A stretch of 64,000 bases of DNA from an uncultured Collinsella sp. (GCA_902475785.1 CABSAN010000005.1:13840-77839), one strand, 5' to 3'. Positions 42,217 through 51,490 are shown, counted from the first letter of the stretch. Numbers and translations are program-made. Notes: a model not told the origin generated them from the sequence alone.

Positions 42217-42593
42217 CGGCAGTCGGGGCAGAGACCCTCGAAGATGGTGTAGTGCGACGTGACGTGCCAGCCGATTTGCTCGGACGCCTTGGCGTTGAGC
42301 TGGGCATCGAAGGGGAGTGGTACGTCGATGACGCGGCTGCACGAGGCGCAGATGATATGCGCATGCGGATCAATCGTGCGATCGAAGCGGCTGCCGCCCG
42401 GCGTCTTGATGGAGAGAATCTCGCCGGCGTCGGCCAAGAGGTTGAGGTTGCGGTAGACCGTGCCGCGGCTGATCTTGTCATCCTGCGCGCGCACGACGTT
42501 GTAGATTTCGTCGGCGGTGGGATGGTTATAGCTTTGGCGCACGGCGTCAAGAACCAGCTTTCGCTGTCTGGTATTCCTTCTTTGCACCGCCAT
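42213..42593 (-). CDS. Fur-family metal or peroxide regulator
   Basis: A 126-residue Fur-superfamily repressor. The winged helix includes SYNHPTADEIYNVVRAQDDKISRGTVYRNLNLLADAG, and the structural zinc site has CASC and CPDC at the C-terminus. The sequence resembles PerR/Fur of Gram-positives, but metal specificity is not decided. Upstream (42641-42659) an A/T-rich stretch TTAGCACACAATACTAA has short inverted ends and could be an autoregulatory site. Confidence 0.92.
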   Translation of the reverse strand: MAVQRRNTRQRKLVLDAVRQSYNHPTADEIYNVVRAQDDKISRGTVYRNLNLLADAGEILSIKTPGGSRFDRTIDPHAHIICASCSRVIDVPLPFDAQLNAKASEQIGWHVTSHYTIFEGLCPDCR

Positions 42594-42654
42594 GCGCCTC
42601 GCCTCTTTTCTATCAACGGTCGTAGGTAAATGATACCGTATTTAGCACACAATA

Positions 42655-43065
42655 CTAATAACGAGGACTGAAACCGTCTTCATTGGCAAGTGGGGCTCGG
42701 GCCTGGGCGTCTACGAGGCGAAAACGCGTCCCCATGCGCTCGTAGGAGGCATGAAGCGCCTCGAGATGAGATAGGATGTTTGCCGGAGCTCCCTGTATCT
42801 CCATCTCAACCGAGCCGTCTTCCATATTGCGCACCCATCCGGTGAGTGCGCGTGCCTGCGCGAGGTTGGTGTTGGTAAAGCGAAAACCGACGCCCTGGAC
42901 TTGTCCCGCCCAGCGCAGGAAATAGCGCAGGGGAGTGTCTTGAGTGGCCTCGTCGCTTGCGAACACAGTAAGTCTGCGGCGCAGCTCGAGCTCGACGCCA
43001 GAGGGCTTTTGAGGTTCTCGACTGCCGCCGGTGACGCCCGAGAAAAGCTTGTCGAAAAAAACCAT
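42655..43065 (-). CDS. Acylphosphatase-like protein
   Basis: A 136-residue protein with an acylphosphatase core in residues about 48-125: GQVQGVGFRFT with the catalytic Arg, and GWVRNMEDGSVEMEIQG with the conserved Asn. A 45-residue polar N-terminal part is not part of the enzyme domain. It follows the upstream oxidoreductase gene by two bases on the minus strand. Confidence 0.88.
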   Translation of the reverse strand: MVFFDKLFSGVTGGSREPQKPSGVELELRRRLTVFASDEATQDTPLRYFLRWAGQVQGVGFRFTNTNLAQARALTGWVRNMEDGSVEMEIQGAPANILSHLEALHASYERMGTRFRLVDAQARAPLANEDGFSPRY

Positions 43066-43067
43066 CG

Positions 43068-44174
43068 CTATGCCTGCTTGTTAGAGTCGGCGGGGAAGGC
43101 GATGCCCGCCTGCTGACGCACGGCATCCATGATACGCAGCGACACGAGCGTGACATCGCGGTAGTGGCCAAGCTCGTGGCGTCCCGCCGGGGTCTCCCAA
43201 ATCTCTTCCTTTACGTTATCGATGCCGCCGATGGCGGTGATAAAGTCCGTGAGTTCGTATTCCATCGTGTTGCTCGATTTGGGCAGGTCGAGCGCACGGC
43301 CGTTGCCGCCTTGCTCGCGCGGTGCCTTGGTCGCCGAGCCGCGTACGACGTCGCCGCGATAATCGATGCGGACGTTGCGGGGCGTGGACAGATGGTCGAT
43401 CTGGATAGTGCCCCGTTCGCCTTCGATCTGCGAGGGCAGCAGGTCATTCGTAATTTTGGAGTGCGCGAGCTCGACGGAGATACGGCCACCGCCGTAGCTG
43501 GCGAGGATGGAACCGCAGCCGTCGATGGGGCCGTTCGTGAGCTGTCGCGTGGTGGGGTCGAGCAGAGTAGTCATGCTCGTAAGGCCGGAGGGCATGCCGA
43601 AAATCTCGACCATGGGCTCGACGGTGTAGACGCCAATGTCCATGAGGGAACCCGATGCCATATTGCAGTCGAAGATATTGGTGGCACGTCCCGCGAGAAT
43701 CTCGTTGTAGCGCGAGGAATATTTACCAAAGCGCAATGAGGCGCGGCGGATGGGGGCGATCTCGCCCAGGGCGTCCTCGATGGCGTGGAAGGCGGGATCG
43801 TGGAGGGGACGCATGGCCTCGAGGGCCACGACACCTGCTGCCTCGGCAGTGCGGAAGACTTCCAGCGCCTGCGCTTCGGTGGCGCAGAAGGGCTTCTCGA
43901 CGATGACGTGCTTGCCACCGGCGATGCAGGCAAGGGCCTGCTCGTAGTGAAGTGCGTTAGGGCTGCCGATATAGACGGCGTCGACGCCGGCGGCTGCCGC
44001 AAGCTCATCGAGTGAAGTAAAGTTTCGCTCGCCACCGCGCTCGGCGGTAAAGGCAGCACCGCGATCTGAATCGCGTGAAAGCGTGCCCACAAACGCGGCT
44101 TGGTCGTTGGCGTTGACGACTTGGATAAAGTCGTCGGTGATCATGGATGTGCCGATGGTCGCGATGCGCAGCAT
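43068..44174 (-). CDS. Gfo/Idh/MocA-family oxidoreductase
   Basis: A 368-residue NAD(P)-dependent oxidoreductase. The Rossmann motif starts at the N-terminus (RIATIGTSMI), and the family motif with catalytic Lys is GGKHVIVEKPFC. Substrate is not predictable, sugars or inositols being usual. The ATG at 44174 has GGGGG upstream. The longer reading frame extending into the RNase H gene was rejected. Confidence 0.92.
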   Translation of the reverse strand: MLRIATIGTSMITDDFIQVVNANDQAAFVGTLSRDSDRGAAFTAERGGERNFTSLDELAAAAGVDAVYIGSPNALHYEQALACIAGGKHVIVEKPFCATEAQALEVFRTAEAAGVVALEAMRPLHDPAFHAIEDALGEIAPIRRASLRFGKYSSRYNEILAGRATNIFDCNMASGSLMDIGVYTVEPMVEIFGMPSGLTSMTTLLDPTTRQLTNGPIDGCGSILASYGGGRISVELAHSKITNDLLPSQIEGERGTIQIDHLSTPRNVRIDYRGDVVRGSATKAPREQGGNGRALDLPKSSNTMEYELTDFITAIGGIDNVKEEIWETPAGRHELGHYRDVTLVSLRIMDAVRQQAGIAFPADSNKQA

Positions 44175-44247
44175 ACGTCCCCCTTGCGTTGTTTGGTCTA
44201 CAGGATGAGTGTAGCGCGTGGGGATATAAAACTGCGCGAAAACGATA

Positions 44248-44733
44248 TTACAGGTCGCTCTCGCTAAAGCCGGTGTCGATATCGAGGTTGCCGCCGTCGG
44301 CCGCCGTGGTGGCGAGCTCATCGCAGCGCTCGTTGAGCTCATGACCGGCGTGACCCTTAACCCAGATGAATTCAACCTTATGCTTGCTTTTGGCGGTGAG
44401 TAGGCGCTCCCACAGGTCGCGGTTCTTGACGGGCTGCTTGTTGGCGGTTTTCCATCCGCGTTTTTTCCAGCCGTCGATCCAGTGCTTGTTAAAGGCGTTG
44501 ACGACGTACTGCGAATCGGAATGGACTTCGACCTCGCAGGGGCGGTTGAGTGCCTCGAGCGCCACGATAACGGCCATGAGCTCCATGCGGTTGTTGGTGG
44601 TCTTGGCGTAACCGCGCGAAAGCTCGGAGGTAAAGGTCTTGCCGGCGGGGTTGGTGTAATTGAGCACGGCGCCGTAGCCGCCGCGTCCCGGATTCGATCG
44701 GGCCGAGCCGTCGGTGTAGATGATGACCTTCAC
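44248..44733 (-). CDS. rnhA: Ribonuclease HI
   Basis: Removes RNA from RNA-DNA hybrids. The 161-residue protein has the four acidic catalytic sites: Asp in YTDGSA, Glu in NRMELMAV, Asp in HSDSQYVV and Asp in NERCDELA, and the basic handle region [27 protein letters not shown] precedes the ATG. Confidence 0.97.
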   Translation of the reverse strand: MKVIIYTDGSARSNPGRGGYGAVLNYTNPAGKTFTSELSRGYAKTTNNRMELMAVIVALEALNRPCEVEVHSDSQYVVNAFNKHWIDGWKKRGWKTANKQPVKNRDLWERLLTAKSKHKVEFIWVKGHAGHELNERCDELATTAADGGNLDIDTGFSESDL

Positions 44734-44796
44734 ATGGTTCCTTTCGTTGGACGCTTCTCGTGTGGGTGTCCATTGTAGCGCCGCGTTCGCCGAGGG

Positions 44797-45744
44797 CTAG
44801 CAATCTACCGTTTCTACCCCGTCCCCAGATGGCTGACTTTCGCGGATGATGCGGTCGAGCTCATCGAGATATTGCTGCAGCAGGGGAGAGGGCCTGCGCT
44901 CGTCGTGCATGATATAACCCACGTGCATCGTCGGGGCGTCTGCCAGCGGGATCGACGCCATGCCCCATTGCATTTCGTTAGAGAGGACACCGGTCGATAG
45001 CGTGTAGCCGTTCGAGGTGATAAGCAGGTTGGTGAGCGTGCCGCGGTCGGACACGCGGATGTTGCGGTCACAGGGAATGTAGCTAAAGGGTTCCTCGGCG
45101 TAATAGAAGGAGTTCGAGGTGCCCTGCTCAAAGCTGTAGCGGGTGTAGGGCGTTAGGTCGGCAAGGGACAGTTGCGGGCGGCGGGCGAGCGGGTGGCGTT
45201 CGCTTACGAATACGTGGACCTTTGCGTCAAAGAGGGGGTGGAAGCTCGCGCGCGCATCGGCAAAAGCCTTCTGCAGAACGCGGGCGTTAAAGTCGTCCAG
45301 ATACAGGATGCCGATGTCGCTGCGAAACGCGCGGACGTCATCGATGATCTGCGATGTGGTGGTCTCGCGCATGATGAACTCGAACTTGCTGTCGCGGCAG
45401 CGCTCGACCACGTTGACAAAGGCCTCGACCGAAAAGGCGTAGTGCTGGGCGGAAATGGCGAGGCGGGCTTGCGGGGTGCCGCCGTCCTCGTAGCGTGCCT
45501 CGAGCATGTCGGCCTGCTCTACGACCTGGCGCGCATAGCCCAAAAGCTCGGTGCCGTCGTTGGTGAGCGTGACGCCGCGGCTGGAGCGCGTAAAGATCTC
45601 CAGATGGAGCTCCTGTTCCAGGCTTTTGACGGCGTTTGAGATGTTGGATTGAGCGGTATAGAGGCGCTGGGCTGCGGCGTTGATTGAGCCGGACTCTGCC
45701 ACGGCGATCAGAAAACGAAGCTGCTGAAGGGTCATCGGCGCCAT
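44797..45744 (-). CDS. LysR-family transcription regulator
   Basis: A 315-residue LysR protein. The N-terminal helix-turn-helix is LRFLIAVAESGSINAAAQRLYTAQSNISNAVKSLEQELH, followed by an effector domain. It lies divergently from metY with about 260 bp between them, so control of sulfur or methionine metabolism is a reasonable guess. ATG at 45744 has GAAAGG just upstream, and a second ATG at 45735 is also possible. Confidence 0.92.
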   Translation of the reverse strand: MAPMTLQQLRFLIAVAESGSINAAAQRLYTAQSNISNAVKSLEQELHLEIFTRSSRGVTLTNDGTELLGYARQVVEQADMLEARYEDGGTPQARLAISAQHYAFSVEAFVNVVERCRDSKFEFIMRETTTSQIIDDVRAFRSDIGILYLDDFNARVLQKAFADARASFHPLFDAKVHVFVSERHPLARRPQLSLADLTPYTRYSFEQGTSNSFYYAEEPFSYIPCDRNIRVSDRGTLTNLLITSNGYTLSTGVLSNEMQWGMASIPLADAPTMHVGYIMHDERRPSPLLQQYLDELDRIIRESQPSGDGVETVDC

Positions 45745-45795
45745 CCTTTCGATTGATATCTATAAAACAGATAACAGGTTAGCGCTTTTAAGTGA

Positions 45796-45824
45796 TTGAC
45801 CGAGGAAAACAATGCTCGTACTAT
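45796..45824 (+). promoter_or_regulatory. metY promoter
   Basis: TTGACC and TACTAT with exact 17-bp spacing in the lysR-metY gap. Transcription from about 45831 would give a 174-nt leader that holds the small ORF at 45893. Confidence 0.8.
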
Positions 45825-45892
45825 TCAAAACACACAAAGGCGGTAGGTAATTAAGCCAACCACGGAACCGGGATGCGAAAGGAGGCCCGCAT

Positions 45893-45946
45893 ATGAATTG
45901 CTTACCAAGACGAATGCCGGGCTCCTGTTTGCGCCCGTTGGCGTGA
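45893..45946 (+). CDS. 17-codon leader peptide upstream of metY
   Basis: The ORF encodes MNCLPRRMPGSCLRPLA, with Cys at 3 and 12. A perfect AAAGGAGG (45878-45885) lies seven bases before the ATG, far stronger than chance. GGAGGCCCGCAT (45881-45892) can pair with ATGCCGGGCTCC (45914-45925), hiding the Shine-Dalgarno, while CTCCTG (45922-45927) can pair with CAGGAG (45948-45953). The two stems share bases and exclude one another. This is the layout of a translation-controlled attenuator, perhaps sensing cysteine supply. Confidence 0.78.
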   Translation: MNCLPRRMPGSCLRPLA

Positions 45947-46004
45947 TCAGGAGACAGCGACTTACTTCTCTCTTTTTTACTTTCGTTCGATCAAGGAGAT
46001 CATC

Positions 46005-47315
46005 ATGAGCCAGTTCATCAACAACCCCGAGCACACCTTTGGTTTCGACACCCTGCAGCTGCACGTTGGCCAGGAGAGCGCCGATCCCGCATCCGACTCC
46101 CGTGCCGTGCCCATCTACCAGACCACGAGCTATGTGTTCCGTAACTCCCAACACGCCGCCGACCGCTTTGGTCTTGCCGACGCCGGTAACATCTACGGCC
46201 GCCTGACCAACTCCACCCAGGGCGTCTTCGAGGACCGTATCGCCGCACTCGAGGGTGGCGTGGCAGGCCTTGCCGTCGCCTCCGGTGCCGCTGCCATCAC
46301 CTATACCCTGCAGGCTCTTGCCCAGGCCGGTGACCACGTGGTGGCTCAGAAGACCATCTACGGTGGCTCCTACAACCTGCTGGAGCATACGCTCTCCCAA
46401 TTTGGCGTCGAGACCACGTTTGTCGATGCCCATAACCTGGAAGAGGTTGAGGGTGCCATCAAGGACAACACCACGGTCATCTATCTCGAGACGCTCGGCA
46501 ACCCCAACTCCGACATCCCCAACATCGACGCCATCTCCGCGATCGCCAAGAAGCACGGTCTGCCGGTTGTCGTCGACAACACCTTCGGCACCCCGTATCT
46601 GTTTCGTCCGCTGGAGCATGGCGCCAACATCGTCGTCCACTCCGCAACCAAGTTCATTGGCGGCCACGGCACGTCGCTGGGCGGTGTGATCGTCGACGGC
46701 GGTAACTTCGATTGGAAGGCGAGCGGAAAGTACGCCCAGATCGCTGAGCCCAACCCCTCCTACCACGGTGTTTCGTTTGCCGAGGCTGCCGGTCCCGCCG
46801 CCTTCGCAACCTATGTCCGCGCTATCCTGCTGCGTGACGAGGGCGCCTGCATCAGCCCGTTCAACGCCTGGGTCCTGCTGCAGGGCACCGAGACTCTGTC
46901 GCTGCGCGTTGACCGTCATGTCGAGAACACCAAGAAGGTCGTTGAGTTCCTGGCTGGTGACAGCCACGTCGCCAAGGTGAACCACCCGAGCCTGCCTGAG
47001 CACCCCGATCACGAGCTCTATCAGAAGTACTTCCCCCATGGCGGTGCCTCGATCTTTACCTTTGAGATTAAGGGTGGCCAGGAGGCAGCTTGGAAGTTCA
47101 TCGATCATCTGCAGGTGTTCTCGCTGCTCGCCAACGTGGCCGACGTCAAGTCGCTCGTCGTGCACCCGGCTACCACCACGCACTCCCAGCTTTCTGCCGA
47201 GGAGCTCGCCGAGCAGAACATCACGCCTTCCACGATTCGTCTTTCCATCGGTACCGAGAACGCCGAGGATATCATTTGGGATCTGAAGCAGGCCTTCGCC
47301 GCGCTGGACGAGTAG
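46005..47315 (+). CDS. metY: O-acetylhomoserine sulfhydrylase
   Basis: A 436-residue PLP enzyme of the Cys/Met metabolism family that makes homocysteine from O-acetylhomoserine and sulfide. The PLP lysine lies in HSATKFIGGHGTSLGG, and the N-terminus QLHVGQESADPASDSRAVPIYQT and C-terminus RLSIGTENAEDIIWDL are typical. TCAAGGAG precedes the ATG. Expression is probably set by the leader described upstream and by the divergent LysR protein. Confidence 0.95.
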   Translation: MSQFINNPEHTFGFDTLQLHVGQESADPASDSRAVPIYQTTSYVFRNSQHAADRFGLADAGNIYGRLTNSTQGVFEDRIAALEGGVAGLAVASGAAAITYTLQALAQAGDHVVAQKTIYGGSYNLLEHTLSQFGVETTFVDAHNLEEVEGAIKDNTTVIYLETLGNPNSDIPNIDAISAIAKKHGLPVVVDNTFGTPYLFRPLEHGANIVVHSATKFIGGHGTSLGGVIVDGGNFDWKASGKYAQIAEPNPSYHGVSFAEAAGPAAFATYVRAILLRDEGACISPFNAWVLLQGTETLSLRVDRHVENTKKVVEFLAGDSHVAKVNHPSLPEHPDHELYQKYFPHGGASIFTFEIKGGQEAAWKFIDHLQVFSLLANVADVKSLVVHPATTTHSQLSAEELAEQNITPSTIRLSIGTENAEDIIWDLKQAFAALDE

Positions 47316-47378
47316 GGCGACTTGTGCAAGGAACCCTTGCGACTCGATAGGTATAACTGCATAAAATGCCTGCTCAAG

Positions 47379-47414
47379 GCGCCTGTGCGAACAATGGTTG
47401 CACAGGCGCTTTTT
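47379..47414 (+). terminator. Terminator after metY
   Basis: GCGCCTGTGC pairs perfectly with GCACAGGCGC, followed by TTTTT. Confidence 0.93.
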
Positions 47415-47627
47415 CTGCATAGAGAGGGTGCAAAAACAGGGTTTTTGACACGCTTTATGCATTCGAGTTGTGGAAAGCTCCTGTTGAGAGGATGTGAGTT
47501 TTACGCAATTGACGTGCGCCTTTTGAGTAAAACCGCAGGTCGCGATTTGCTCGGGGTACTATGCAGCGCGATCGAATCGCACGCAGCTCAAACGCAGCAA
47601 AAACGCACTACGGAGGTTTCCAGCTAC
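47415..47627 (+). other. Non-coding leader of the secreted-protein gene
   Basis: No gene is supported. A GGAGG at 47612-47616 serves the next gene. No clear promoter or riboswitch was recognised. Confidence 0.5.
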
Positions 47628-48404
47628 ATGAGGATTGATTCACGAAAATCGAAAGCCGCCGCCCTTTCCGCCGCTCTGACCGTGGCACTTTTGGCGGGCG
47701 CCGGCGCAACTGATGCCCACGCGGCAACACTATCCGATACGGTCGGATCCACGCCGTCCGAGGCGACGCTGATGCAGCCCGTCGACTATCGCGGCGACGG
47801 CTTTGGCTCCATGCAGGAGTGGAATGCCTCTATGGGGGCCAAGCGCGATTCCCTAGAGGTCCGCGCGCAGATCATCATGAACATGTACGGTGACTATGCC
47901 ACCGATGACGAGCGCGCTGTACTGCAGGGTTGTATCGACGGTGCGGGCGGTCTTTTGACGATGGAGGAGGTCGACGCGAAGTCGGCCGAGCTCGACGAGC
48001 TTCGCTCCACGCTTGAGGATGCCAAGCGCGAGGCGCTCGAGGCTGCCGCAGCCGAAGCTGAAGCCGCTGAGGCCGTTCAGGCTTCGTATTACAACGCCGG
48101 CTCCGGCTCGTCTTACGCGTCTGCTGCGTATTACGCGAACGGCTCGGGCCTGACGCGCTCGAGCGGCGTCAATAACTATAACGGCCGCCGCGAGACTTAT
48201 TACAGCAGCAACGTGTTGTATCACCACCGCACGGGCGAATGGACGCAGGATTCCGAGGGCTTTTGGCGCGATTCCGATGGTTACTATGTCGTGGCCGCGG
48301 GCGATAAGGCTCAGGGCTCCACGTTTACCGGTTCCAAGGGCGAGTGCAAGGTCTATGACTCCGGCTGCGCAGCCGGAACCACCGACTACTATACCGGTTG
48401 GTAA
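47628..48404 (+). CDS. Secreted protein of unknown function
   Basis: A 258-residue protein with a signal peptide (SKAAALSAALTVALLAGAGATDAHA). After a helical, Ala/Glu-rich middle part (about 110-150) a Tyr/Ser/Gly-rich linker leads to a conserved C-terminus with WTQDSEGFWRDSDGYYVVAA and CKVYDSGCAAGTTDYY. The tail resembles small domains at the end of other actinobacterial wall-associated proteins. I do not assign an enzyme activity. The longer frame upstream, running back through the terminator, was rejected. Confidence 0.8.
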   Translation: MRIDSRKSKAAALSAALTVALLAGAGATDAHAATLSDTVGSTPSEATLMQPVDYRGDGFGSMQEWNASMGAKRDSLEVRAQIIMNMYGDYATDDERAVLQGCIDGAGGLLTMEEVDAKSAELDELRSTLEDAKREALEAAAAEAEAAEAVQASYYNAGSGSSYASAAYYANGSGLTRSSGVNNYNGRRETYYSSNVLYHHRTGEWTQDSEGFWRDSDGYYVVAAGDKAQGSTFTGSKGECKVYDSGCAAGTTDYYTGW

Positions 48405-48432
48405 TCCGCCGTAAGCCAATAGGACATGACGG

Positions 48433-48481
48433 ACGGGCGTCTTTACCGAGCCTTTGGGCAACGTAAGGGCGCCCGTTTTTT
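48433..48481 (+). terminator. Terminator after the secreted-protein gene
   Basis: ACGGGCG with CGCCCGT at the base, an inner TTAC/GTAA pairing, and a T run (TTTTTT) at the end. Confidence 0.85.
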
Positions 48482-48591
48482 GTGCATGCTTGAGCTAACA
48501 GAGCGCTTACCGTGGCAGTACGCCGCGCATATGGGCGCGGGGCACACTAGTTCATGAGAAATAAGGTCTTTCTCGTGGAGGAAGTGGTCTT

Positions 48592-48798
48592 GTGAATGCT
48601 CGAGATATTGCCGTTGCCGCCGTCGCATTGGTGCTTGGCTGCCTTGGTCCTACGGCCGCGCTCATTGCGGGCATGCAGGGGTCATGCGGGGCTGCTCCAA
48701 TCATGGTTGGCGCGCTGATCGCAGCCGCACTGCTGGGAAGCGCGGGCGTGGTTCTTTGCCGCGATGACGAGGACGAGGTGCCGGAGCCGCAACGCTAA
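48592..48798 (+). CDS. Small membrane protein
   Basis: A 68-residue protein with two hydrophobic segments (about 6-27 and 37-55) and an acidic tail RDDEDEVPEPQR. GTG start with GGAGG about 10 bases upstream. No family is recognised. The clear membrane pattern and flanking terminators support a real gene. Confidence 0.6.
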   Translation: MNARDIAVAAVALVLGCLGPTAALIAGMQGSCGAAPIMVGALIAAALLGSAGVVLCRDDEDEVPEPQR

Positions 48799-48836
48799 CT
48801 GTTGTGAGATTGGCTGCCGGTCATAGACGAAGATAA

Positions 48837-48873
48837 AAGCCGCCGCAGGGGAAAGGTTCCCTTGCGGCGGCTT
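48837..48873. terminator. Bidirectional terminator
   Basis: AAGCCGCCGCAGGG pairs with CCCTTGCGGCGGCTT (one wobble) between convergent genes, with T-rich flank on the plus strand and AAAA before it for the minus strand. Confidence 0.9.
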
Positions 48874-48907
48874 TGCTGTTAAGGCTGTTGAATGCGGCGC
48901 GTTGACA

Positions 48908-49822
48908 CTACCAGCTTTTCTCGATATCGCGGATGCGCTGATAGAGCCACTCGTTTTGCGGCGCCTGGATATCGTGTTTGGCTGCGAGGCGGCAGATGGT
49001 GCCCGCGAACTCATCAACCTCGGTTTTGCGCCTTGCGATGCGGTCTTGAGCCATCGAGGGCATACCGGCGGGGTCGATTCCCTCGATGAGATGCACCATC
49101 TGCGTCAGGTCTGCCTCGGTCAGCTCAATGCCCTCGGCGTTGGCGACCGCAAGCGTTTCGCGCATGGCGGAAACAAAGCAGCGATGCTGCTCGGATCCCG
49201 GCTCCGTGGCGCTTCCATAGGTCCCGCCGTAGGCCATACAGGTTTGGTTGATGCCATCGTTGAGCATGAGTTTGGCCCACATGCGGTGCGCAATGTCGCT
49301 CTCGACGGTATGGGCGATGCCGCAGCGCGTGTAGAGCTCGTCGATTGCGGTGATGGTTGTGGGGTCCGTGCCGGCCGCCGCGCCAAAGCGGATTTCGCCC
49401 GCGTTGGTAAAGGTGAGCGCGCCGTCGAGGAATACGGCGTCCATGCCCTGGCAGATACCCAGGACGGTGTGCTTCCAGCCAAAGCGTTCGGCAATCTTCT
49501 GCTCGCTCGTAATGCCGTTACACAGCGAGGCGATGAGCGTGTTGGGCCCCACAACGCGCTCCATGGTCTTGAGTGCTTGGTCGAGTCCCGTCGTCTTGAC
49601 CGTGAGAATGACCAGATCGGCGGGCGTAGCCTCGCTGGCACGGACGGACGTGAGATTGCAGGGCTCGCCGTTGACGGTGAGCGCGTCGTTCGCATGACGC
49701 TCAAAACGGGCGTCATCCATGACGTATTCGACGGCGTCGTTGCCGAGGGCCTTGGCAATCATGCTGCCGTAGAGCAGGCCCACGCCGCCCTTGCCGATAA
49801 AGGCGACCTTGTTGATCTGCAT
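48908..49822 (-). CDS. panE: 2-dehydropantoate 2-reductase (ketopantoate reductase family)
   Basis: A 304-residue NADPH-dependent reductase of the pantothenate pathway. The dinucleotide-binding motif is FIGKGGVGLLYG, followed by VKTTGLDQAL with the catalytic Lys region and NGITSEQ, and the C-terminal domain has the conserved MWAKLMLNDGINQ and ARRKTEVDEFAG. The ATG at 49822 is preferred because GGGGAG lies nine bases before it. Other pan genes are not nearby, so a related ketoacid reductase is possible. Confidence 0.9.
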   Translation of the reverse strand: MQINKVAFIGKGGVGLLYGSMIAKALGNDAVEYVMDDARFERHANDALTVNGEPCNLTSVRASEATPADLVILTVKTTGLDQALKTMERVVGPNTLIASLCNGITSEQKIAERFGWKHTVLGICQGMDAVFLDGALTFTNAGEIRFGAAAGTDPTTITAIDELYTRCGIAHTVESDIAHRMWAKLMLNDGINQTCMAYGGTYGSATEPGSEQHRCFVSAMRETLAVANAEGIELTEADLTQMVHLIEGIDPAGMPSMAQDRIARRKTEVDEFAGTICRLAAKHDIQAPQNEWLYQRIRDIEKSW

Positions 49823-49945
49823 GCGAATCATCTCCCCATATATAAGGCGCCCGCGTAAGGGGCGCCTGATGGATTGTATGTCGCCGGGACGTTTGGTGAG
49901 CGCGCGGGGCTGCTGTTAAGAAAAAGAAACTATTGCGCTGTGCGC

Positions 49946-50140
49946 TTATGCCGCAGGGCAGACCGCGAAAACGCGTGCGGGATATCCAACGCCATCGCGC
50001 ACCTTGGGGAAGGTGCAGAAGATGACAGCGCCTGTGACGGGAAGCTCGTCCAGATGGTCCATGACCTCGATCTGATAACGGTCGACCGAGAGGATGTACT
50101 GTTCACCGGGGTAGGGGCAGGCATTCTCGCGTGTGGTCAC
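49946..50140 (-). CDS. Small conserved-looking protein of unknown function
   Basis: A 64-residue ORF with GTG start and a perfect AAAGGAGG five bases upstream on the minus strand. The sequence (YILSVDRYQIEVMDHLDEL ... VIFCTFPKVRDG) looks like a compact folded protein. No family is recognised. It lies between panE and a divergent aldo/keto reductase. Confidence 0.6.
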   Translation of the reverse strand: MTTRENACPYPGEQYILSVDRYQIEVMDHLDELPVTGAVIFCTFPKVRDGVGYPARVFAVCPAA

Positions 50141-50302
50141 GCTCGCCTCCTTTCATCGGGCTTTTTGCTGATGTTAAAGCGGTGCCGTGACGGCTCGATT
50201 TCTGCTACGTTACGATACGTTCTCGATTGCGATTCCAATGTGTTTCGATGGCGTGGCCGTTGTGTTTCGCCTCATTAGGGCTTCGAGTGGAGAGGAGGGG
50301 CA

Positions 50303-51490
50303 GTGCAATATCGCGTTGACCCCAAAAGTGGTAACCGAATATCTGCTCTGGGTCTGGGCTGCATGAGGTTTCCCGGTGCGCCGGGACGCCCGGATGCGAA
50401 GACAGCCGATGCCATCATCTCCCGTGCGGTGGAGCAGGGGATTAACTACCTGGACACGGCCTATCTCTATCCCGGCAACGAGGCTTGCGTGGGCGCTTCG
50501 CTTGAGCGCCTGGGCCTACGCGACCAGGTTTTGCTCGCGACCAAGCTGCCGCATGCTTCGTGCAAATGCGCGGAGGATTTCGACCGCTTTTTTGACGAGC
50601 AGCTGCACCGTTTGCGGACTGACCATATCGACTACTACCTCATGCACAACATCACCTCGCCCGCGCAGTGGGAGCGCGTGGCGGCGTTGGGTATCGAGGA
50701 CTGGATTGCGCACCAAAAGGCTGCGGGGCGTATTCGCCAGATAGGTTTTTCGTACCACGGCAGTGCGGCGGACTTCCTCACGATGCTTGACGCGTATGAC
50801 TGGGACTTTTGTCAGATCCAGTACAACTACGCTGGAGAGCGCTACCAAGCGGGAACGGCGGGACTCATGGCAGCCGCCGAGCGCGGGCTCGCTGTGTTTG
50901 TGATGGAACCGCTTTTGGGTGGACGCCTGGCGGGCAAGCTGCCTCCGCGGGCCCGCGCCGTGCTCGATGGCGTACGCGATCCGCACCTGAAGACGCCGGC
51001 TGCTTGGGGCCTTTCGTGGGTGTGGAACCATCCTCAAGTCACGATGCTGCTTTCGGGCATGACCGATCCCGCGCAGGTGGACGAGAACGCGGCATTGGCG
51101 AATCGCGCACTGCCGGATTCGATGACAACAGAGCAGCTCGATACCATCGCACGTGTGCTGGGAGAGTTTGAGAAATCGAATCGCGTGCCGTGTACGGGGT
51201 GCGGCTACTGCATGCCGTGCCCCAAGGGCATCAATATTCCCGGCTGCTTTGGTGCCTACAACGCGAGCTACGCGCATAGTTGGTTTACGGGGCTGTCTCA
51301 ATACTTTACGGCGAGCGCGGTGCGTACAGGCGAGCCCAAGCTGGTGAGCAATTGCGTCAAGTGCGGTAAATGCGCACGTCACTGCCCGCAGCACATCGAT
51401 ATTCCCGAGCGTCTCGATGATGTGCGCCGACGTTTCCAGCCTGGTCCCGTAACGGCCGCGCTTAAAGCCTTTTGTAAAACGCGTTCCTGA
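50303..51490 (+). CDS. Aldo/keto reductase with C-terminal 4Fe-4S domain
   Basis: A 395-residue protein. The N-terminal aldo/keto reductase barrel has LGLGCMRFP, the catalytic Asp/Tyr in YLDTAYLYPGNE, Lys in LATKLP and His in LMHN. The C-terminal part carries two cysteine clusters, CTGCGYCMPCPKGINIP and CVKCGKCARHCPQHIDIP, that would hold iron-sulfur clusters. Such proteins are common in anaerobes with unknown substrates. GTG start with GAGGAGGGG upstream. Confidence 0.93.
   Translation: MQYRVDPKSGNRISALGLGCMRFPGAPGRPDAKTADAIISRAVEQGINYLDTAYLYPGNEACVGASLERLGLRDQVLLATKLPHASCKCAEDFDRFFDEQLHRLRTDHIDYYLMHNITSPAQWERVAALGIEDWIAHQKAAGRIRQIGFSYHGSAADFLTMLDAYDWDFCQIQYNYAGERYQAGTAGLMAAAERGLAVFVMEPLLGGRLAGKLPPRARAVLDGVRDPHLKTPAAWGLSWVWNHPQVTMLLSGMTDPAQVDENAALANRALPDSMTTEQLDTIARVLGEFEKSNRVPCTGCGYCMPCPKGINIPGCFGAYNASYAHSWFTGLSQYFTASAVRTGEPKLVSNCVKCGKCARHCPQHIDIPERLDDVRRRFQPGPVTAALKAFCKTRS

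Noticed and set aside
45745..46004. SAM riboswitch ahead of metY
   Set aside because: The conserved SAM-I, SAM-II or SAM-IV cores are not present. The leader is better explained by the small ORF and alternative hairpins.
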